Position numbers and translations under genes: made by a program
In this document: positions 12,471 to 25,121 of the stretch, piece by piece
Layout of the letters: every line of letters begins with the position of its first letter
Position numbering within the stretch: position 1 is the stretch's first letter
Assembly: GCA_020310875.1 (NCBI GenBank)
Contig: CM035439.1
Location: 134,580,753-134,644,752 of the forward strand
Length of the DNA: 64,000 nt
Direction of reading: 5' to 3'
Source of the DNA: Ceratopteris richardii
Lineage: Eukaryota > Streptophyta > Polypodiopsida > Polypodiales > Pteridaceae
The notes under the pieces: model-generated
What the model saw: only the letters and a program-made list of their open reading frames with translations
Told to the model about the DNA's origin: nothing
Databases searched by the model: none

Positions 12471-13179
12471 GTCTCATCTTTGTGGTGGCATCTCTGCCCA
12501 AATGATTCAAAACACTGTCTCACTTTTCACTTTGATAAACTGGTCAAAGTACAAAGTAGTGAATGAATAATAAGGGTGGACCTAAAAACATCCCTAGCCA
12601 ATTCACAGTTTTTTTGCTAGGTGCAATCTAGGCACAAACATGTGAACTGGGTGGATTTAAGTTACTGGTCCATTTTTGGGCATGACTAGTGCATGGACTT
12701 AGTAACGAAGACATGATTCTTATCCCTCGCAAGACTTTGAGAACTCTTGATTCACTTGAATTTGGTTTGGAGAACTTTAATTTGGTTGCCCCAAACATTT
12801 AACTTGGATGTTTGTTCAATGGTTTACTCCTATCCAATAGTTAGTTGATTTTTTCACCCGAATAGAGGCTACTTTGTCCTAATGAGTTTAGAAATCCTAT
12901 GTAAACTACAAGAGAAAGTTTACCATTTACTTTGAGACAACCGTATTATAACTTGACCAAATTCAAAATGAAAATTGTCCAACTTAGGACACTTTTCTCA
13001 AAGTCTTTAGTTAAAAGTTCTTGGGAATTGTCAATCTTATGAGCAATTCCTACCTTCATTGTTCTAGAGTGTATTGAACTCTAGAAAGTCATTTATGCTA
13101 TAACTTGAAGCAAACTCAAATAAATAAGTCAACTTAGACTTATTATCTTTTGACGATTGAAAAGATTCTTATACAAAAC

Positions 13180-13978
13180 TGTTTGTTATCCTTTGGAGTT
13201 GTCCTTTCCAAGCATCATAGCATAAAAGATTAACTTCACATCTTAAATTTGTCAATCCGAGAAGTATACTAAGACCATAGCCCCTTCTAGTTAATGGAAT
13301 CCAAGAAAATGTAAAAGCAATTTTGATGTCTGAGAAGAATTTGAAGGAGTAGGAAAACTTAGGGTTTCATGTATCTAGAGCTATTCAATGGCTTTTTCAG
13401 TGATTCTTGTGCTTAAAGTATCACATTTTTCATGTAGATTATAAATATGAACTCAAAAATAATTTTCAGTACTTGTATCACCCAGATGAGACAATTGCGA
13501 TTCTGATAAAACTGAGAAATTCCATCTCCAGCAATGATATTGTGCTTTTAAACACTCAATATATTGATAATCACCTCTCATTACAAACTTCACTCAGTAA
13601 TACACAAGTTAAGACAACAAATTCCATGGATAACTCATAAGAAAGACTCAAGAATCATTCATGAACACTCAAGAAAAGAGAAACATATTTTTCTAACTAA
13701 ATCTCTTCATCCACATGTCACATGAGTACAAAATGATACAAATCCTTCAAAATACAAGATTTTTTCTTTTATACTTTTTCAAGTGTCCTTTTTCACACTT
13801 GAAATTTGGTCCTCACAATTTCTAATCTAAAAATATGTGCTTGAAGAGCTTCTAAAAGCTCTCAAAAAATACATATGACTTCTTCTATCTATGAGGAAGA
13901 CTCTTCCTCATTTTTACAACATTCTGATAAATATTTTATAAGATAATGGGTTTTCCTTAAAAAAATCATATTCTAACA
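13180..13978 (-). repeat. Family-B 3' LTR of element C (799 bp)
   Basis: It starts 'tgtttgttat' and ends 'ttctaaca' on the plus strand and aligns with the 842-bp LTRs at 18010 and 25122. Shared blocks include 'ggagttgtcct', 'agccccttct', the caagtgt/acacttg inverted repeat and a hairpin at 13892-13910. A minus-strand TATA-like box (tataaaa) lies at about 13767-13773. Confidence 0.85.
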
Positions 13979-13996
13979 TTTCTTCCCCTCCTAGAC
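13979..13996 (-). other. Polypurine tract of element C
   Basis: On the minus strand 'ctaggaggggaagaaa' directly precedes the LTR, as the primer site for plus-strand DNA synthesis does. The same tract is at 18852-18869. Confidence 0.8.
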
Positions 13997-14040
13997 TTTT
14001 TGGCAATGGATTGACAAAAAGTCTCTTCTTTAGCATTCCT

Positions 14041-15115
14041 TCACTTCTTTTTCCTCTGATATACCTGTGCGAGTAAATCATGGCTTTTCCTTTCTGTCAC
14101 ATTTAAACTGTTCATCATTTCAAAAAAAGCTTTCATCCATTGTACTGCCGCCTTTGTTCTATCTATCACATCCTTCTTTAAATATTCTATATATACAGCT
14201 TCATAAGCGGTAATCTTGATTTAGTGACTATTGACAAATTTCCAAAAATCTCTGATTCTCTTTCCAAGAATCCATAATCAAAGGCATCTTCAAAAATTTG
14301 TAAGTAATGGCTTCCCAAAAATACAATTCTTCTATAGTATGCCATGAGACATATTATGTCAGGTGTCTCACTCATATAAAAAAGTAATGCATCGGTTGGT
14401 GAATTAAATCCTATATAGTTGAGTGTTCTCACATCAGTATTAGTAAAAGTCTCTATACAAGTGAGGATTAACTTTATGATTCATACAATTAATATACAAG
14501 ATGGATCATTGACGTCTTTGTATGCTGCTATAATAGATTCTATTGTGTCTACTATGTATTTCTTTGTTGGCCATGATCCTTTCTTTGGTCCTACTATTTT
14601 AGGAAAATTCAGCCATCTTGCTAGGATCAAGCCTTCATTTCCCCTGCTCCAATAGTTTGACCATTCCCTTCTTCTTGGCACTGGATAGTAGGCTGGATTA
14701 ATCTTTAAGTGTAAAGGAGCCTCTTTCCAAATTTTTCTACAATCCTTATTGGCATCTAACCACCTGTTTCTCCACTTTAGATTAGCTTTCTCAAAGGGTT
14801 CCTTTGTAATTGATATATCTTCTTCATATTACAAGTACTTGTTAGGTGGCATTCCAACTCTTTCAGTTTGATAGTTCTTTATACTTTCCAAAATCATGTA
14901 GAATGGAATTCCAAGTCCATCGGTTGCCCAATGGTGTTGATCTGGACTGACACCATTTTCGAATGCAAAGTTTACTATTTGTTCTTCATATTCATTATGC
15001 ATTTTTCTAATGAACTCCATTCTTGATTCTCTGTTGGTTACTAATTTCTGTACAAATTCTTCAGAGTAATCTTCCTCTTGTTTATTATCTGTTTCTATGT
15101 AACTATCCTATGGAG
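14041..15115 (-). pseudogene. ORF3 C-terminal domain of element C, broken
   Basis: It reads in one minus-strand frame to a stop at 14041-14043 and is interrupted by in-frame stops at about 14829 and 14481 and between about 14187 and 14150, with no frameshift seen. Recognisable segments are MEFIRKMHNEYEEQI and HHWATDGLGIPF (15020-14900), REWSNYW and WLNFPKIVGPK (14670-14560), and an MSETPDI ... GFLERESEIF stretch (14370-14230) that aligns with residues about 1280-1330 of the element A ORF3. It ends in a lysine-rich tail about 45 bases before the polypurine tract. Its function is unknown. It shows that ORF3 closes family-B elements as well as family-A ones. Confidence 0.75.
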
Positions 15116-15999
15116 CATAGTTGTTAGAAGAAGCATTTTTTGAAGGGAAATTATTTGTAAAATGTCAAAAACTTGTAGAAATATTTATACAAATGATGTG
15201 AACAGAGAGAACTAGAACTGCAAGCCCTGGACTTGGGAAATGGAAGAATTGAAATGGACATAGCCACATTCATGTACATAACTAATAATTACATGTCCAA
15301 TCAGAAACCTCAATTCAAAGGGAGTCAAAAGATAACTTGTTATAGATGTGGGGGAGAACATTTCATTAGAGACTGCCTACACTAAGAATAGAAGGAGCCT
15401 ATTGCAAGGATTGTGGCAAGGAACACTTAATAAAGGATTGTCCAAGAAACCCTCTACAACAACAGAACACATCTACTAACATACCATTAAAAACAGTTAA
15501 CATAATGGAGCAAGAAGAATTGAGTGACCATGATCAAGTAACTATAAATGCTATAACAAGAGCACCAGCTAAACAACAAGAAACAACAAAGGAGACACAT
15601 ACACAGGAACATAAGAAAATTCCATTTCAAAAGGAAAAGAAAAACAGAAAAAAAGGGAGATGGGAAAGAAAAATGAGAATGGGTAAAACTTTGGAAGAAG
15701 AGACTATGGAACAGTCAAACAATAGCCAATCACAAAATACACAGACTCAGGAAGAGACAAAAAATTTACAAAGTCTAGAGACTCTGGTAAGAGCATATAA
15801 AGGAAGAATTCAAGATGGACCAAATCCTACAGATCATGTGATGGCATATCCTATGCCAGATTTAGAGGATGAAAGAATGCAAAGATGTAAACAAATCATA
15901 CAAGAAACACAACTCAAAACGGGGGAACCAAACAATTATCAAACAATAATTGAAGGTGCAAATGCAACAGAAACCAGGAATACTATTGATCAGGAATAA
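15116..15999 (+). pseudogene. Family-B gag, C-terminal part
   Basis: After a capsid-end segment matching element A (LVEIFIQM, about 15170) come two zinc knuckles of the short CX2CX3HX4C type: CYRCGGEHFIRDC (about 15340-15380) and CKDCGKEHLIKDC (about 15400-15440). A long Lys/Glu/Gln-rich region follows, open from ATG 15505 to TAA 15999. The segment near 15780-15910 (ETLVRAYKGRIQDGPNP, then a YPMPDLEDERM-type motif) matches residues about 950-985 of the element A gag. The N-terminal half is missing, and a stop near 15198 plus the TAA at 15997-15999 break the frame. Reading continues in the same frame into protease at 16063. Confidence 0.8.
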
Positions 16000-16029
16000 A
16001 ATTCACAAATAACCTTCCAAATCAATATA

Positions 16030-18009
16030 GACAAACACTGTACAATTTTATATCACACCACAATGGAGGAAATAGTAAAACAAAATCCTCACTTACAACA
16101 CAATATGAAAAAGTGGGAAACAAAGTCAAAGAACCTAGATCCACAACAACAAGAATTGGAAGAGTTGTTGTACATACCTATTGATAAAATAGGAAGATAT
16201 TGTGAAGGGGAAGAAGGAAACTCAACTCTGAGAATACAATTTGGTGAGAATCATGCCAAGGCTATATTAGACAGTGAATCAGGAGTGGCTATCATGACTA
16301 AACAAACCTGGGAGAAATGGGGAAAAAATGAGTTAATACCCACTAAAATGAGATTACAACTTGCAGATGGACATATAAAAAAATCCCTAGGAATATGGGA
16401 AAAAGTGATTGTAGAAATATGTGGAATAGAGATAGAGCATACTTTTGCCATAGTTAAATTTCCACAATCCACTTCATATGAAATTATCCTAGGAAGACCA
16501 TTTATGAGACAAATGCAAATTGTGCAAGATTGGGGTAATGATTGCCTATATCTTCAAAGCAAAGGAAGGATAACTAGAGTAAATTTAAGAAGTGGTCAAT
16601 ATTGTGACATGTCCCCTCAAGAATGGTTCAAAGTACATCAAAATAAGGAATTAAGTGAAGAATCAGGGAGTGAAGATCAGAATGAGACAGAAGCATCAAT
16701 GTGGAAATGTAATGTGATAAGGAATATCACAAATAAGAAAAGGATGTTAAGAAAAGGAGATTTTCTAGGAGAAAGGAAATCACAGGATGAAAGCTATATA
16801 CCACAAGAATTTAAAGATGAAGAATTTGAGCCTTATGGTTGGAATCAGATTTTGATCACCATGGATCTAGCTAATGATGAATATGTGGGAGTGAAATTCC
16901 AAAATGAAGAAGGATATGATATCTTTGACATAGGAATACAAATGATAAAGGTGTCAAAAATAGAGGAAGACCAGGAGGAAGGAATAATATTAAAAACTGG
17001 CAAAACACAATTCCTGGAGGAAGTGGAAGCTACAGATGCTATAAAAGACAAAATCTTAGGAACATATAGAAAAAATAAACACAAAAAAATAGAAGAAGAA
17101 AAAGAAGTGGAAAAAAATAAAAAAATAACAAAAGAAGATCAATAATTTGATGTGCCTACAAACTTCAAGACTTATGAAGTAGAAGATAGGTTACTTCTAA
17201 AAATAAAACCAAAAAGAGAAAAGAGAAAAGGAGAGGCATATGACAATGAGGAACAAACTAAGAAGGTGATGATCACTCAAGAAGAGGGATAAGAGAGACA
17301 TATTGTTATAGCTGATGACATGACAAATCAAGAGGAGGAAGCATTGAGGAATTTGGCTAGAAGCTATAGGGATGTTTTTGCTTACAGTTACAAGGATTTG
17401 AAAGGAATTGACCCTAAAATCTGTGAGCATAAAATTCCTATTACTCCTGATGCAAAACCTAGCAAACAAAGACACTATACATTTAATGACAAATACTCTG
17501 CTAAAATAAAGGAAGAAATTGACAAGCTGTTGGCTGCCAATTTTATCTATGAGATTGAGTACACAGAGTGGATATCCCCTATAGTTGTGGTACCTAAAAA
17601 GAATGGGAAATTCAGGGTATGTATTAACTTGAAAAAAGTAATGCTGCAACTATAAGGGATAGTTATCCATTACCCATAATAGATCATCTTTTGGAAAGAG
17701 TTGCAAGAAAAGAGGTCTATAGCTTTTTGGATGGTTTTTCAGGATATAATCAAGTACCAATAGCTTTAGAAGACCAACATAAAACTGCTTTTTCCACAGA
17801 ATGGGGAATCTATGCCTTTAGTGTTATGCCCTTTGGTTTAACTAATGCCCTAGCTACTTTTCAAAGATTGATGTGTCACATATTCAAAGAATTCCTTAGA
17901 AATATAATGGAAACCTATGCGGATTATCTTTGCACTTTTTCATTAAAAAGACAAGATCATTAAAGATCTGGAAAATATATTCAAAAAATGTAGAACATAC
18001 AGAGTATGC
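16030..18009 (+). pseudogene. Family-B PR1 and RT, first part
   Basis: PR1 lies at about 16200-16560. Its active site reads DSES at 16270-16281 where the related copy at 23865-23383 has DSGS, so the catalytic triad is broken. The ILGRPF motif follows near 16490. The frame runs to TAA 17145 with a DEEFEPYGWNQI segment that starts pol in element A, so PR1 and pol share one frame here. RT follows (17320-17963), with a frameshift near 17640. The catalytic motif reads YADY at 17916-17927 instead of YADD. The reading is cut at 18009 by the insertion of the minus-strand derivative and resumes at 25969. Confidence 0.85.
18005..18009 (+). repeat. Target site duplication TATGC (left)
   Basis: It precedes the 'tgtttgttat' LTR end and matches 25964-25968. 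Removing the insertion and one copy rejoins the RT reading of the host element (residues RVC then LNLEKC). Confidence 0.9.
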
Positions 18010-18851
18010 TGTTTGTTATAGATCTTTGGAGTTGTCCTCTCCAATCATTTAGTATAAAGAATCAACAATACATCTTATTTTTGTCAATCCTGGAAGTATT
18101 CATGAGACCACAGCCCCTTCTATATGATAGAATCCAAGAAATAAGAGAAAACTGGCTGGATTTCTGAGAATAATGAAGATGAAGAGGAATTTCTAGGGTT
18201 TGGATTATCTTGAGCAAATCTCCATCATTTTCCACAATCTTGGTGTCTAAAACATGTTATTTTCTCAGCAGAATACAAGCTTGAAGTCAAAACTAAAAAA
18301 TGATACCTGTAACCTTCAGATGAGACAATCGCGATTCTGTAAAATCAGATGATTTTCATCTCCAACACCATTCTTCATCAACTTCTCACTCATTCTGTCA
18401 ATAATCAACTCTCTTCATACACATTCATCAGAAACACACAATAGAAGCTCACAAATCTCCATGGATACACATAGAATAGACTCACAAATCAAAGAAACCA
18501 CACAAAAGGAAGAAACACAATTTTCTGCAGGAAACTCTCTCTATTTGCTTGGATAGCATGTAATACAATTAACCAACCCTCTCATAATAGAGGAAATTTT
18601 CTTTTATACATTTTCAAGTGTCCCTTTTCACACTTGAATTTTGGTCCTTTCCTCTTTTATTCTAAAAATATGCTATCTAGGAGTTTCCAAAAATTCTAGA
18701 AAAATTACATAGGATTCTACTCTACATAAGGAAGACTCTTCCTTATTTTTACATCAGTTGCATAAATATTTTTACAAGTTTTTGGCATTATACAATTATT
18801 TTCCATCAAAAGTACTTCAAAAAATTACTCAAAAAATTACTTCTTCCAACA
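18010..18851 (-). repeat. 3' LTR of B' (842 bp)
   Basis: It reads tgtttgtt...ttccaaca on the plus strand. The polypurine tract abuts it at 18852. It contains an inverted repeat, caagtgt/acacttg (18615-18636), a hairpin, 'taaggaagactcttcctta' (18727-18745), and a minus-strand TATA-like tataaaa (18602-18608). Confidence 0.9.
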
Positions 18852-18869
18852 TTCTTCCCCTCCTAGACC
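18852..18869 (-). other. Polypurine tract of B'
   Basis: The minus strand reads 'ggtctaggaggggaagaa' immediately before the 3' LTR. Confidence 0.8.
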
Positions 18870-18924
18870 TTTTGGCTCCTAACAAAAGACATTCTTGCTC
18901 ATGTATGCTGAGTGCTTCCTTTAT

Positions 18925-19040
18925 TTCTTCTTTCTATGATAGACTTGTGACAGTAGGTCATGGCTTCTCCTTTCAGTAACATTCAAGTTGTTTACGATCT
19001 CAAACAATGCTTTCCTCCACTGCACTGCCTTGTTTGACCC
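18925..19040 (-). pseudogene. Residual ORF3 C-terminus in B'
   Basis: A minus-strand frame reads VQWRKALFEIVNNLNV, then a SHDLLSQVYHRKKK-type end and a stop. It matches the end of ORF3 in element C (about 14140-14041). It is fused near 19040 to the second protease just after its LGQPW motif, which marks a deletion that removed the pol tail and most of ORF3. Confidence 0.7.
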
Positions 19041-19464
19041 ATGGTTGTCCCAAAATCAATTTCTCAGTCATCAAATGATCTGGCCATTCTTCACAATCTA
19101 TCTTCATACACTCTTTATTGAACTTAACTTCAATAGAAGGTGAAGACATGCTTTGTATCATTTGTCCTTCCAGAGTTTTGATAAAGGTTCTGCTTTTAGT
19201 TCGTTTTAGGTTAAATTTATTCAACAAAGCTGAACTAATCAAATTCACTTGTGCACCTGAATCTATCAAAACCCTAATCTTTTCATTTTGATAATCCATT
19301 GTTATCACAGGCAAATGTTCTTTTTGTTTTAGAGGTGTTTCACACAAACAGACTTCCCTATGATCTTTGTTTTTTCTTATCCTTTCCTTTGCTTCCTGTT
19401 GAGCCTCTTTTCTAATGTTTTCCTCTTCTTTCTTCTTGTTTTGAACTTGTTGTATCTTCTCCAT
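19000..19464 (-). pseudogene. Second retropepsin-like domain (PR2) of B'
   Basis: A 154-codon frame with a basic, charged N-terminal linker, then a retropepsin-like segment: RVLIDSGAQVNLIS (DSG catalytic triad) and, about 70 residues on, LILGQPW, the second family motif (hydrophobic-hydrophobic-Gly). It lies downstream of integrase and is separate from PR1 at 23865-23383. The same arrangement occurs in elements A and D. The frame is offset from the integrase frame by a frameshift between 19662 and 19464, and its end is fused to an ORF3 remnant. The triad itself is intact. Confidence 0.75.
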
Positions 19465-19479
19465 TCAGAAGCAGTTAAT

Positions 19480-22400
19480 GGAAAATCATACCTTTTAACT
19501 CTACATCCACTTATGAAGTTTGGCATGATTTCTCCATCTATGTTAGCTAGTTGAATAGCTCCACTGTTACTTATCTGATGTATAATGTACGGCCCATGTC
19601 CTTTTTTCTGAAACTTTTTCTGATGTTCCTTTATTGTATATGCCAGAACTAGATCTCCTTCCTATAGATCTTTTTCTTTAATATGAACATCATGATAAGC
19701 TTTTTGTCTTTTCTTGTCTGCATAGATGCTCATGACTGCTTGGAGTCTGGATGCTCCCAGTTTTTCCAATTCTATCACTCTTTCTGATAATTCATGTCCA
19801 GTCCAATTGTAGTGACTACCCACTTTTAATGTTGGAATGAGGAATTCCATAGGTAGAACTGCATTTTGCCCATATACCAAATTAAATGGAGTAGTTCCTA
19901 ATGCAGTTTTGTATGCCACTCTATAAGCCCATAGAACATGATTAAGTTGTAGGTCCCAATCATTTCTATTTGTGTTTACTAGTTTTGACAGTACAATACA
20001 AAGTACTTTATTAGTACTTTCTGCTAATCCATTGGCTTGTGGGTGATATGGGGCTGATTTTCTATGACTAATCAGGAAATATTCAGTTATGTTCTCTATG
20101 ATTTGGTTTAAAAAATGGGTCCCCCTATCACTTACCAATTCAATTGGAAGTCCGAATCTGGTGATGATATTTTCATAGAGAAATCTGGCAGTAGTATGAG
20201 CATTATTTCTTTTTGTGGCTTTGGCCTCAGCCCATTTTGTCAAGTAATCTGTAGCCACTATTATGTATTCAGCATGTGATTGTCTTGCTGGAGGATGTAT
20301 AGGTCCAATGAAATCTAACCCCCATTTACTAAAGGCTCTTGCTGAAATCAATGGAACTAATGGCATATTGTCTCTTTTATTTGGTTGACTCACCCTCTGA
20401 CAAATGTCACATCTTTTTACATATGTTCTTGCATCAGGAAATAGGATTGGCCACCAAAAACCAGAATATAATATAAGTTTAGCTGTTCTGTCACTTGAGA
20501 AATGTCCTCCTGCCACTCCCGAATGTGCCATTTCCAACATTTCCAAATATTTATCCTCAAGAACACAAATTCTTAAATATCCATCCATCCCTCTCTTATA
20601 TAATGGTTCTCCTATCAATTGATATTCTTCAGAGATTACTTGTAGATTTTTAGAATCTGCACCAGCTATTACTTGTTTTCCTTTCTTCCTCTTTTTCAAC
20701 TCCTCAATGATGTTTTCACTCCATTCTGGATTTTTCTGAAACCAATATAGAGTAATAAGTTCTGAGTTTTGCAATGATTGACATTCCCAACAGTTAGCAA
20801 TATATTTTGTTACATCTTGAATCTTATTAGGCCAATGTACTCCCATCCTATTGAGATTACTTAGGGTAACTATTCTGGAAGCATGAGTACAAGGGTTCCA
20901 ACAATGAGCTCTTCTCAGATATTCCTGTTGCTCCTCTTCTGGAGTACAATACTCCAAAATGCATGTATTGCTGAGGTGATACAAGTGCCCAACTAGCAAC
21001 ATAAAGTTTCTGCTTTGTAATACTAAGTGTGTGTTGTTTCCAAATGTTCTGCAAGGTCCCATGGTTAACAAAGGTACTAAAGTCATGGCCCACTCAGGAA
21101 TACTTTCTATCTTGAACAAATATGTATCTGGCAAGTCATCATCCAAAGGTGAACTTGGTTCTTTAGCCTGGATTCTAGACAGATGATTTGCTCTCAAATG
21201 TGTTTTCCCTTGTCTGACCACTACTTCAAACTCAAACTCCATTAGTAGAAGAAACCATCTGACTATTCTACTAGTGTGACAAGGTTTGTTTACTAAATAT
21301 AGTAAAGCTTGGTGGTCCACAAAGAACTTAAACTTGTTGGCCAAAAGGTAATGTCTATATTTTTTCACAGCAAATATCATTCCCAACCCTTCCCTCTCAG
21401 TGGTTGTGTAATTTTTCTCTGCTGAATTCAGTTGCCTACTAGCATAAGCCACTGGAAAATCTAACTTGCTCCCTTCTATTGGTTGTGCTAATACACATCC
21501 CAAAGCATAATTTGAAGCATCCACATGGACATGAAAAATTTTATCCCACTGGGGTGTTTTCATAATTGGGGCTGTAACCAAACAAGTTTTTAGGGTTTCA
21601 AAAGCTTGATCACACTCCTTGGTCCACTGAAACTTTGTGATTAGGGCATATAAAGGTTTAGCTATGTCAGCAAACTTGTGTACAAATTTTCTGTAATACC
21701 CACAATGCCCCATGAAAGTTTGAAGTTCCTTTACATTTGTTGGTCTTGGAAGTTCTACTATGGCCTTTATTTTCTTCTCATCAGTTGAAATTCCATTTTT
21801 GGAGACTATGTGACCTAACATTCTTCCTTGCTTACAAAGAATACACACTTTTCTGGATTTAAGCATACTCTATATGTTCTGCATTTTCTGAAAATGTTTT
21901 CTAAATCTTGCAAGTGATCCTGTCTTTTTAATGAAAAAGTACACAGATCATCTGCATAAATTTCCATTACACTCCTCAGGAACTCTTTGAAGATATGACA
22001 CATCAATCTCTGAAAAGTTGCTGGGGCATTAGCTAACCCAAAGGGCATAACCCTAAAAACATGAATTCCCCATTCTGTGGAAAAAGCAATTTTATGTTGG
22101 TCTTCCCAAGCTATAGGTACCTGATTGTATCCTGAAAAACCATATAAAAAACTATAAACCTCCTTTCCTGCAACTCTTTCTAGAAGGTGGTCTGTTATAG
22201 GCAATGGGTAACTATCTCTTATAGTTGTTGCATTCACCTTCTTCAAGTTAATGCATACCCTAAGTTTCCCATTCTTCTTTGGTACCACAACTATAGGAGA
22301 TATCCATTCTGTATACTCAATCTCATAGATGAAATTGGCAGCTAACAACTTGTCAATTTCTTCCTTTATTTTAGCAGAGTATTTATCATTGAATGTGTAA

Positions 22401-23865
22401 TGTCTCTGTTTGCTAGGTTTTGCATCAGGTGTAATAGGAATCTTATGCTCACAGATTTTAGGATCAATACCTTTCAAATCCTTGTAGCTATAAGCAAACA
22501 CATCCCTATAGTTTCTGGCCAAACTTCTTAGTGCCTCCTCTTCTTGGTTTGTCATGTCATCAGCTACTACAATATGTCTTTCTTCTCCCTCTTCCTGAGT
22601 GATCATGACCTTTTTAGTTTGTTCCTCATTATCATAAGCCTCTCCTTTCTTCTTTTCTCTTTTTGGTTTCATTTTTAAAAGTAATCTGTCTTCTACCTCA
22701 TAAGTTTTGAAAATTTCTGGTACATCAAACTGTTGATCTTTGTTTGTTTCTTTCTCCTTTTTCTCATCCTCTTGGTTTTCTTCTATTTCCTTGTGTTTGT
22801 TTTTCTTATATTTGCCTGAGATTTTATCTTTTATTGCATCTTCAGCTTTTACTTCTTCCAAATATTGTGTTTTCCCTTTTTTTAATATCGTTTCTTCTTC
22901 CTGGTCCTCTTCTATTTTTGATACCTTTATCATTTGTATTCCAATGTGAAAAACATCATACCCTTCTTCATTTTGGAATTCCACCCCTACATACTCATCA
23001 CTTGCCATATCCATGGTAGCCAAAATTTGGTTCCACCCATAGGGCTCAAATTCTTCATCTTTGAATTGTTGTGGTACATAACTCTCATCTTGTAATTTTC
23101 TTCCTTCTACACAATCTTCTCTTCTCAATCTTCTTTTTCTATTTGTGAGGTTTCTTATCATATTGCACTTCCATATTGATGATTCAGTTTCATTCTGGTC
23201 TTCCATTTCTGATTCTTCACTTAATTCTTGATTTTGATGTATTTTATACCATTCTTGAGGAGATATATCACAATAATGCCCATTTCTTAGATTCACTCTG
23301 GTTATTCTTCCTTTGCTCTGAAGGTATAGGCAATCATTACCCCAATCTTGCACAATTTGCATTTGTCTCATAAATGGCCTTCCTAGGATAATTTCATATG
23401 AAGTAGATTATGGGATTCAACTATGGCAAAGGTATGTTCTATCTCTATTCCACATATGTCCACAATCACTTTTTCCCATATTCCTAGGGGTTTCTCTATG
23501 TGTCCATATGCAAGTTGCAATCTCATTTTGGTGGGTATTAATTCATTTTTCCCCCATTTTTCCCAAGTTTGTTTAGTCATGATGGCCACTCCTGATCCAC
23601 TATCCAGAATAGCTTTGGCATGGTTTTTACCAAATTGTATTTTTAGGGTTGAGTTTCCCTCTTCTCCTTCACAATATCCTCCTATCTTATCAATGGGAAT
23701 GTACCACAATTCCTCCAATTCCTGCAGTTGTGGATGAAGATTTTCTGGTATTGTTTCCCATTTTTTCATTTTGTTTTGTAAATGAGGATTCTGTTTTACC
23801 AATTCATCCATTGTAGTATGGTATAAAATTGTACATTGTTTATCTATATTTACATGGAATTTCAT
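19480..23865 (-). pseudogene. Family-B pol of B': PR1, RT, RNase H, integrase
   Basis: PR1 (23865-23383) keeps DSGSG. A frameshift near 23390 leads to the RT frame (23371-21815), with FLYGFSGYNQV and an intact YADD near 21955. A second frameshift near 21840 leads to the RNase H and integrase frame (21866-19662), which ends at a TAG where the host copy has a Gln codon. Two zinc modules precede the integrase core: H-x6-H with CWEC (about 20915-20785) and AHSGVAGGH with CDIC (about 20530-20405). The core has GLDFIG, SDRGTH and an intact catalytic Glu (LAEST). The leader joins directly to the PR1 region, so gag is absent. With three breaks the copy is not functional, but its catalytic residues are better kept than those of its host element. 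Confidence 0.85.
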
Positions 23866-23869
23866 TCTT

Positions 23870-25098
23870 CAACTACTTTATGGTTTTAATCCACAATTCT
23901 TAATTTTTCATGATTCATCACTCTCATTAGCTATCGGTGAAAATCGCGATTTTGTGCTTCTTTCCCACTTCTTCCACTTAATACTCAATCCTCACTGATT
24001 TTTTTTTTGGGAATTTGACTTCCTTCACTTACTCAACCTAATGAAATCTCTTACCATTACCTATCTCAAAACCCAAATGTGCTCAACATTCAAAAATTTT
24101 TTTCTCTTACAGAAAATCGCGATTTTGTGCAGAGAATCGTATTTTTCCTGTACTTCTTGTTTTTTGCAATTTTGAGTCTTCTTTTCTCTTATTTCCCTTC
24201 AATACCCTTTACCAATTCCAATTCAGCTGCCACTTATAGTTTTACATCATTAACAAAAAATTATCCAAAGAATCACGATTCTGTGAAGAGAATCGTGTTT
24301 TTTCTGATTTTCCAGTTTTTGGCACTTTTTTGCTTTCCTACCACCTGGTCTCTTCCCCTTTTGTCAACAAAACTTCAGTCCAACTTCCTAGAGAGAAAAG
24401 AAATTTATTTGATTGTTTTAATGAATTTTATGATTTTTTTTAGTATTTTGCCCTAAATTAAGGTAAACACTTCACTTAGGGTTTTTTGTTTGGTGATCTA
24501 TTGATCCTGTGTTCCTTGATTGGTTATACTCTCTTATGCTTTGGCTATCAAAACAGTTTATGAGCAAAACTTCCCAAAGAAAAACGTGTTAAGAAATGCA
24601 AATGTCAATTTTTGCAAAGATAAACTCAAACATTTCTCTTTTCAAGATGCAATTCAGCTTTTCTCAAGATTATTACTTTGACTTGGCTACAAATGGATCT
24701 CATCTACTTGCATCTAGCTACTTAACTTGACTTTTCCTTAATGCAATCTTGTCATCTTCCCAAGATCAACAATTTTCCTTAGTACTTGATCAAAAAGCAC
24801 TCTACAAATGCAAGAATAGACACATGTTACCTTATCTTCAACTTTCTTGATTCAATTTTTCACACACCTGCACTTTACTTCCAAAAAATGATATGAGCAA
24901 CTATCAGTTTGCAAAAATTTCAACACTTCTTATTCTCAAAAGATTATCTAATGCTTTCTTTTCCCAAAAGACAAACAAAGAAATCTACCTTTTCATGTTT
25001 ACATTTCTTGATTAAAGAGTATTACCTTTTCCATGTGTTCAATACCATCACATTAGAAGATCCAGCAAGGTCCAACTTCAATGAAGCTTTTGATATAC
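23870..25098 (-). other. Leader of B' with repeated atcgcgat palindromes
   Basis: Non-coding leader between primer site and PR1. 'aaatcgcgatttt' occurs at 23941-23953 and 24113-24126, each followed by 'gtgc'. Related 'gaatcgt' and 'aatcacgatt' motifs occur near 24134, 24270 and 24290. A plus-strand frame at 24079-24456 is T-rich and unconvincing. Confidence 0.65.
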
Positions 25099-25116
25099 TC
25101 CCCGACAACGACGCCA
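25099..25116 (-). other. tRNA-Asp primer-binding site of B'
   Basis: The minus strand reads TGGCGTCGTTGTCGGGGA, which differs from the element A site at two positions (both C-to-T). It lies five bases inside the 5' LTR. Confidence 0.85.
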
Positions 25117-25121
25117 AAAAA

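Larger units (their letters stand above)
11333..13179. other. Unassigned non-coding stretch between two elements
   Basis: No open frame with a recognisable domain is present. It holds two diverged direct repeats (about 11560-11850), two small hairpins (12421-12470), and a minus-strand 'ccaaggggggaagaa' tract at about 12342-12357 that looks like a Ty3 polypurine tract. Upstream of that tract the minus strand reads 'gaggacaaaaatattt', as chromovirus pol ends often do. It could therefore include an unrecognised LTR of a third Ty3 family. No matching second LTR is in the window. Confidence 0.4.
13180..15115 (-). mobile_element. 3' end of a family-B Ty3 element (element C)
   Basis: On the minus strand: end of ORF3, polypurine tract, 3' LTR. 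The LTR matches those of the derivative at 18010-25963, and the ORF3 end matches the plus-strand copy at 62700-63269. It abuts the truncated gag of the plus-strand family-B element at about 15115, so two family-B pieces lie back to back. Whether an inversion, deletion or separate insertion made this junction cannot be told from the window. Confidence 0.8.

Noticed and set aside
24079..24456. 125-codon plus-strand protein
   Set aside because: The phenylalanine-rich frame comes from T-rich leader DNA of B' read on the opposite strand to the element.
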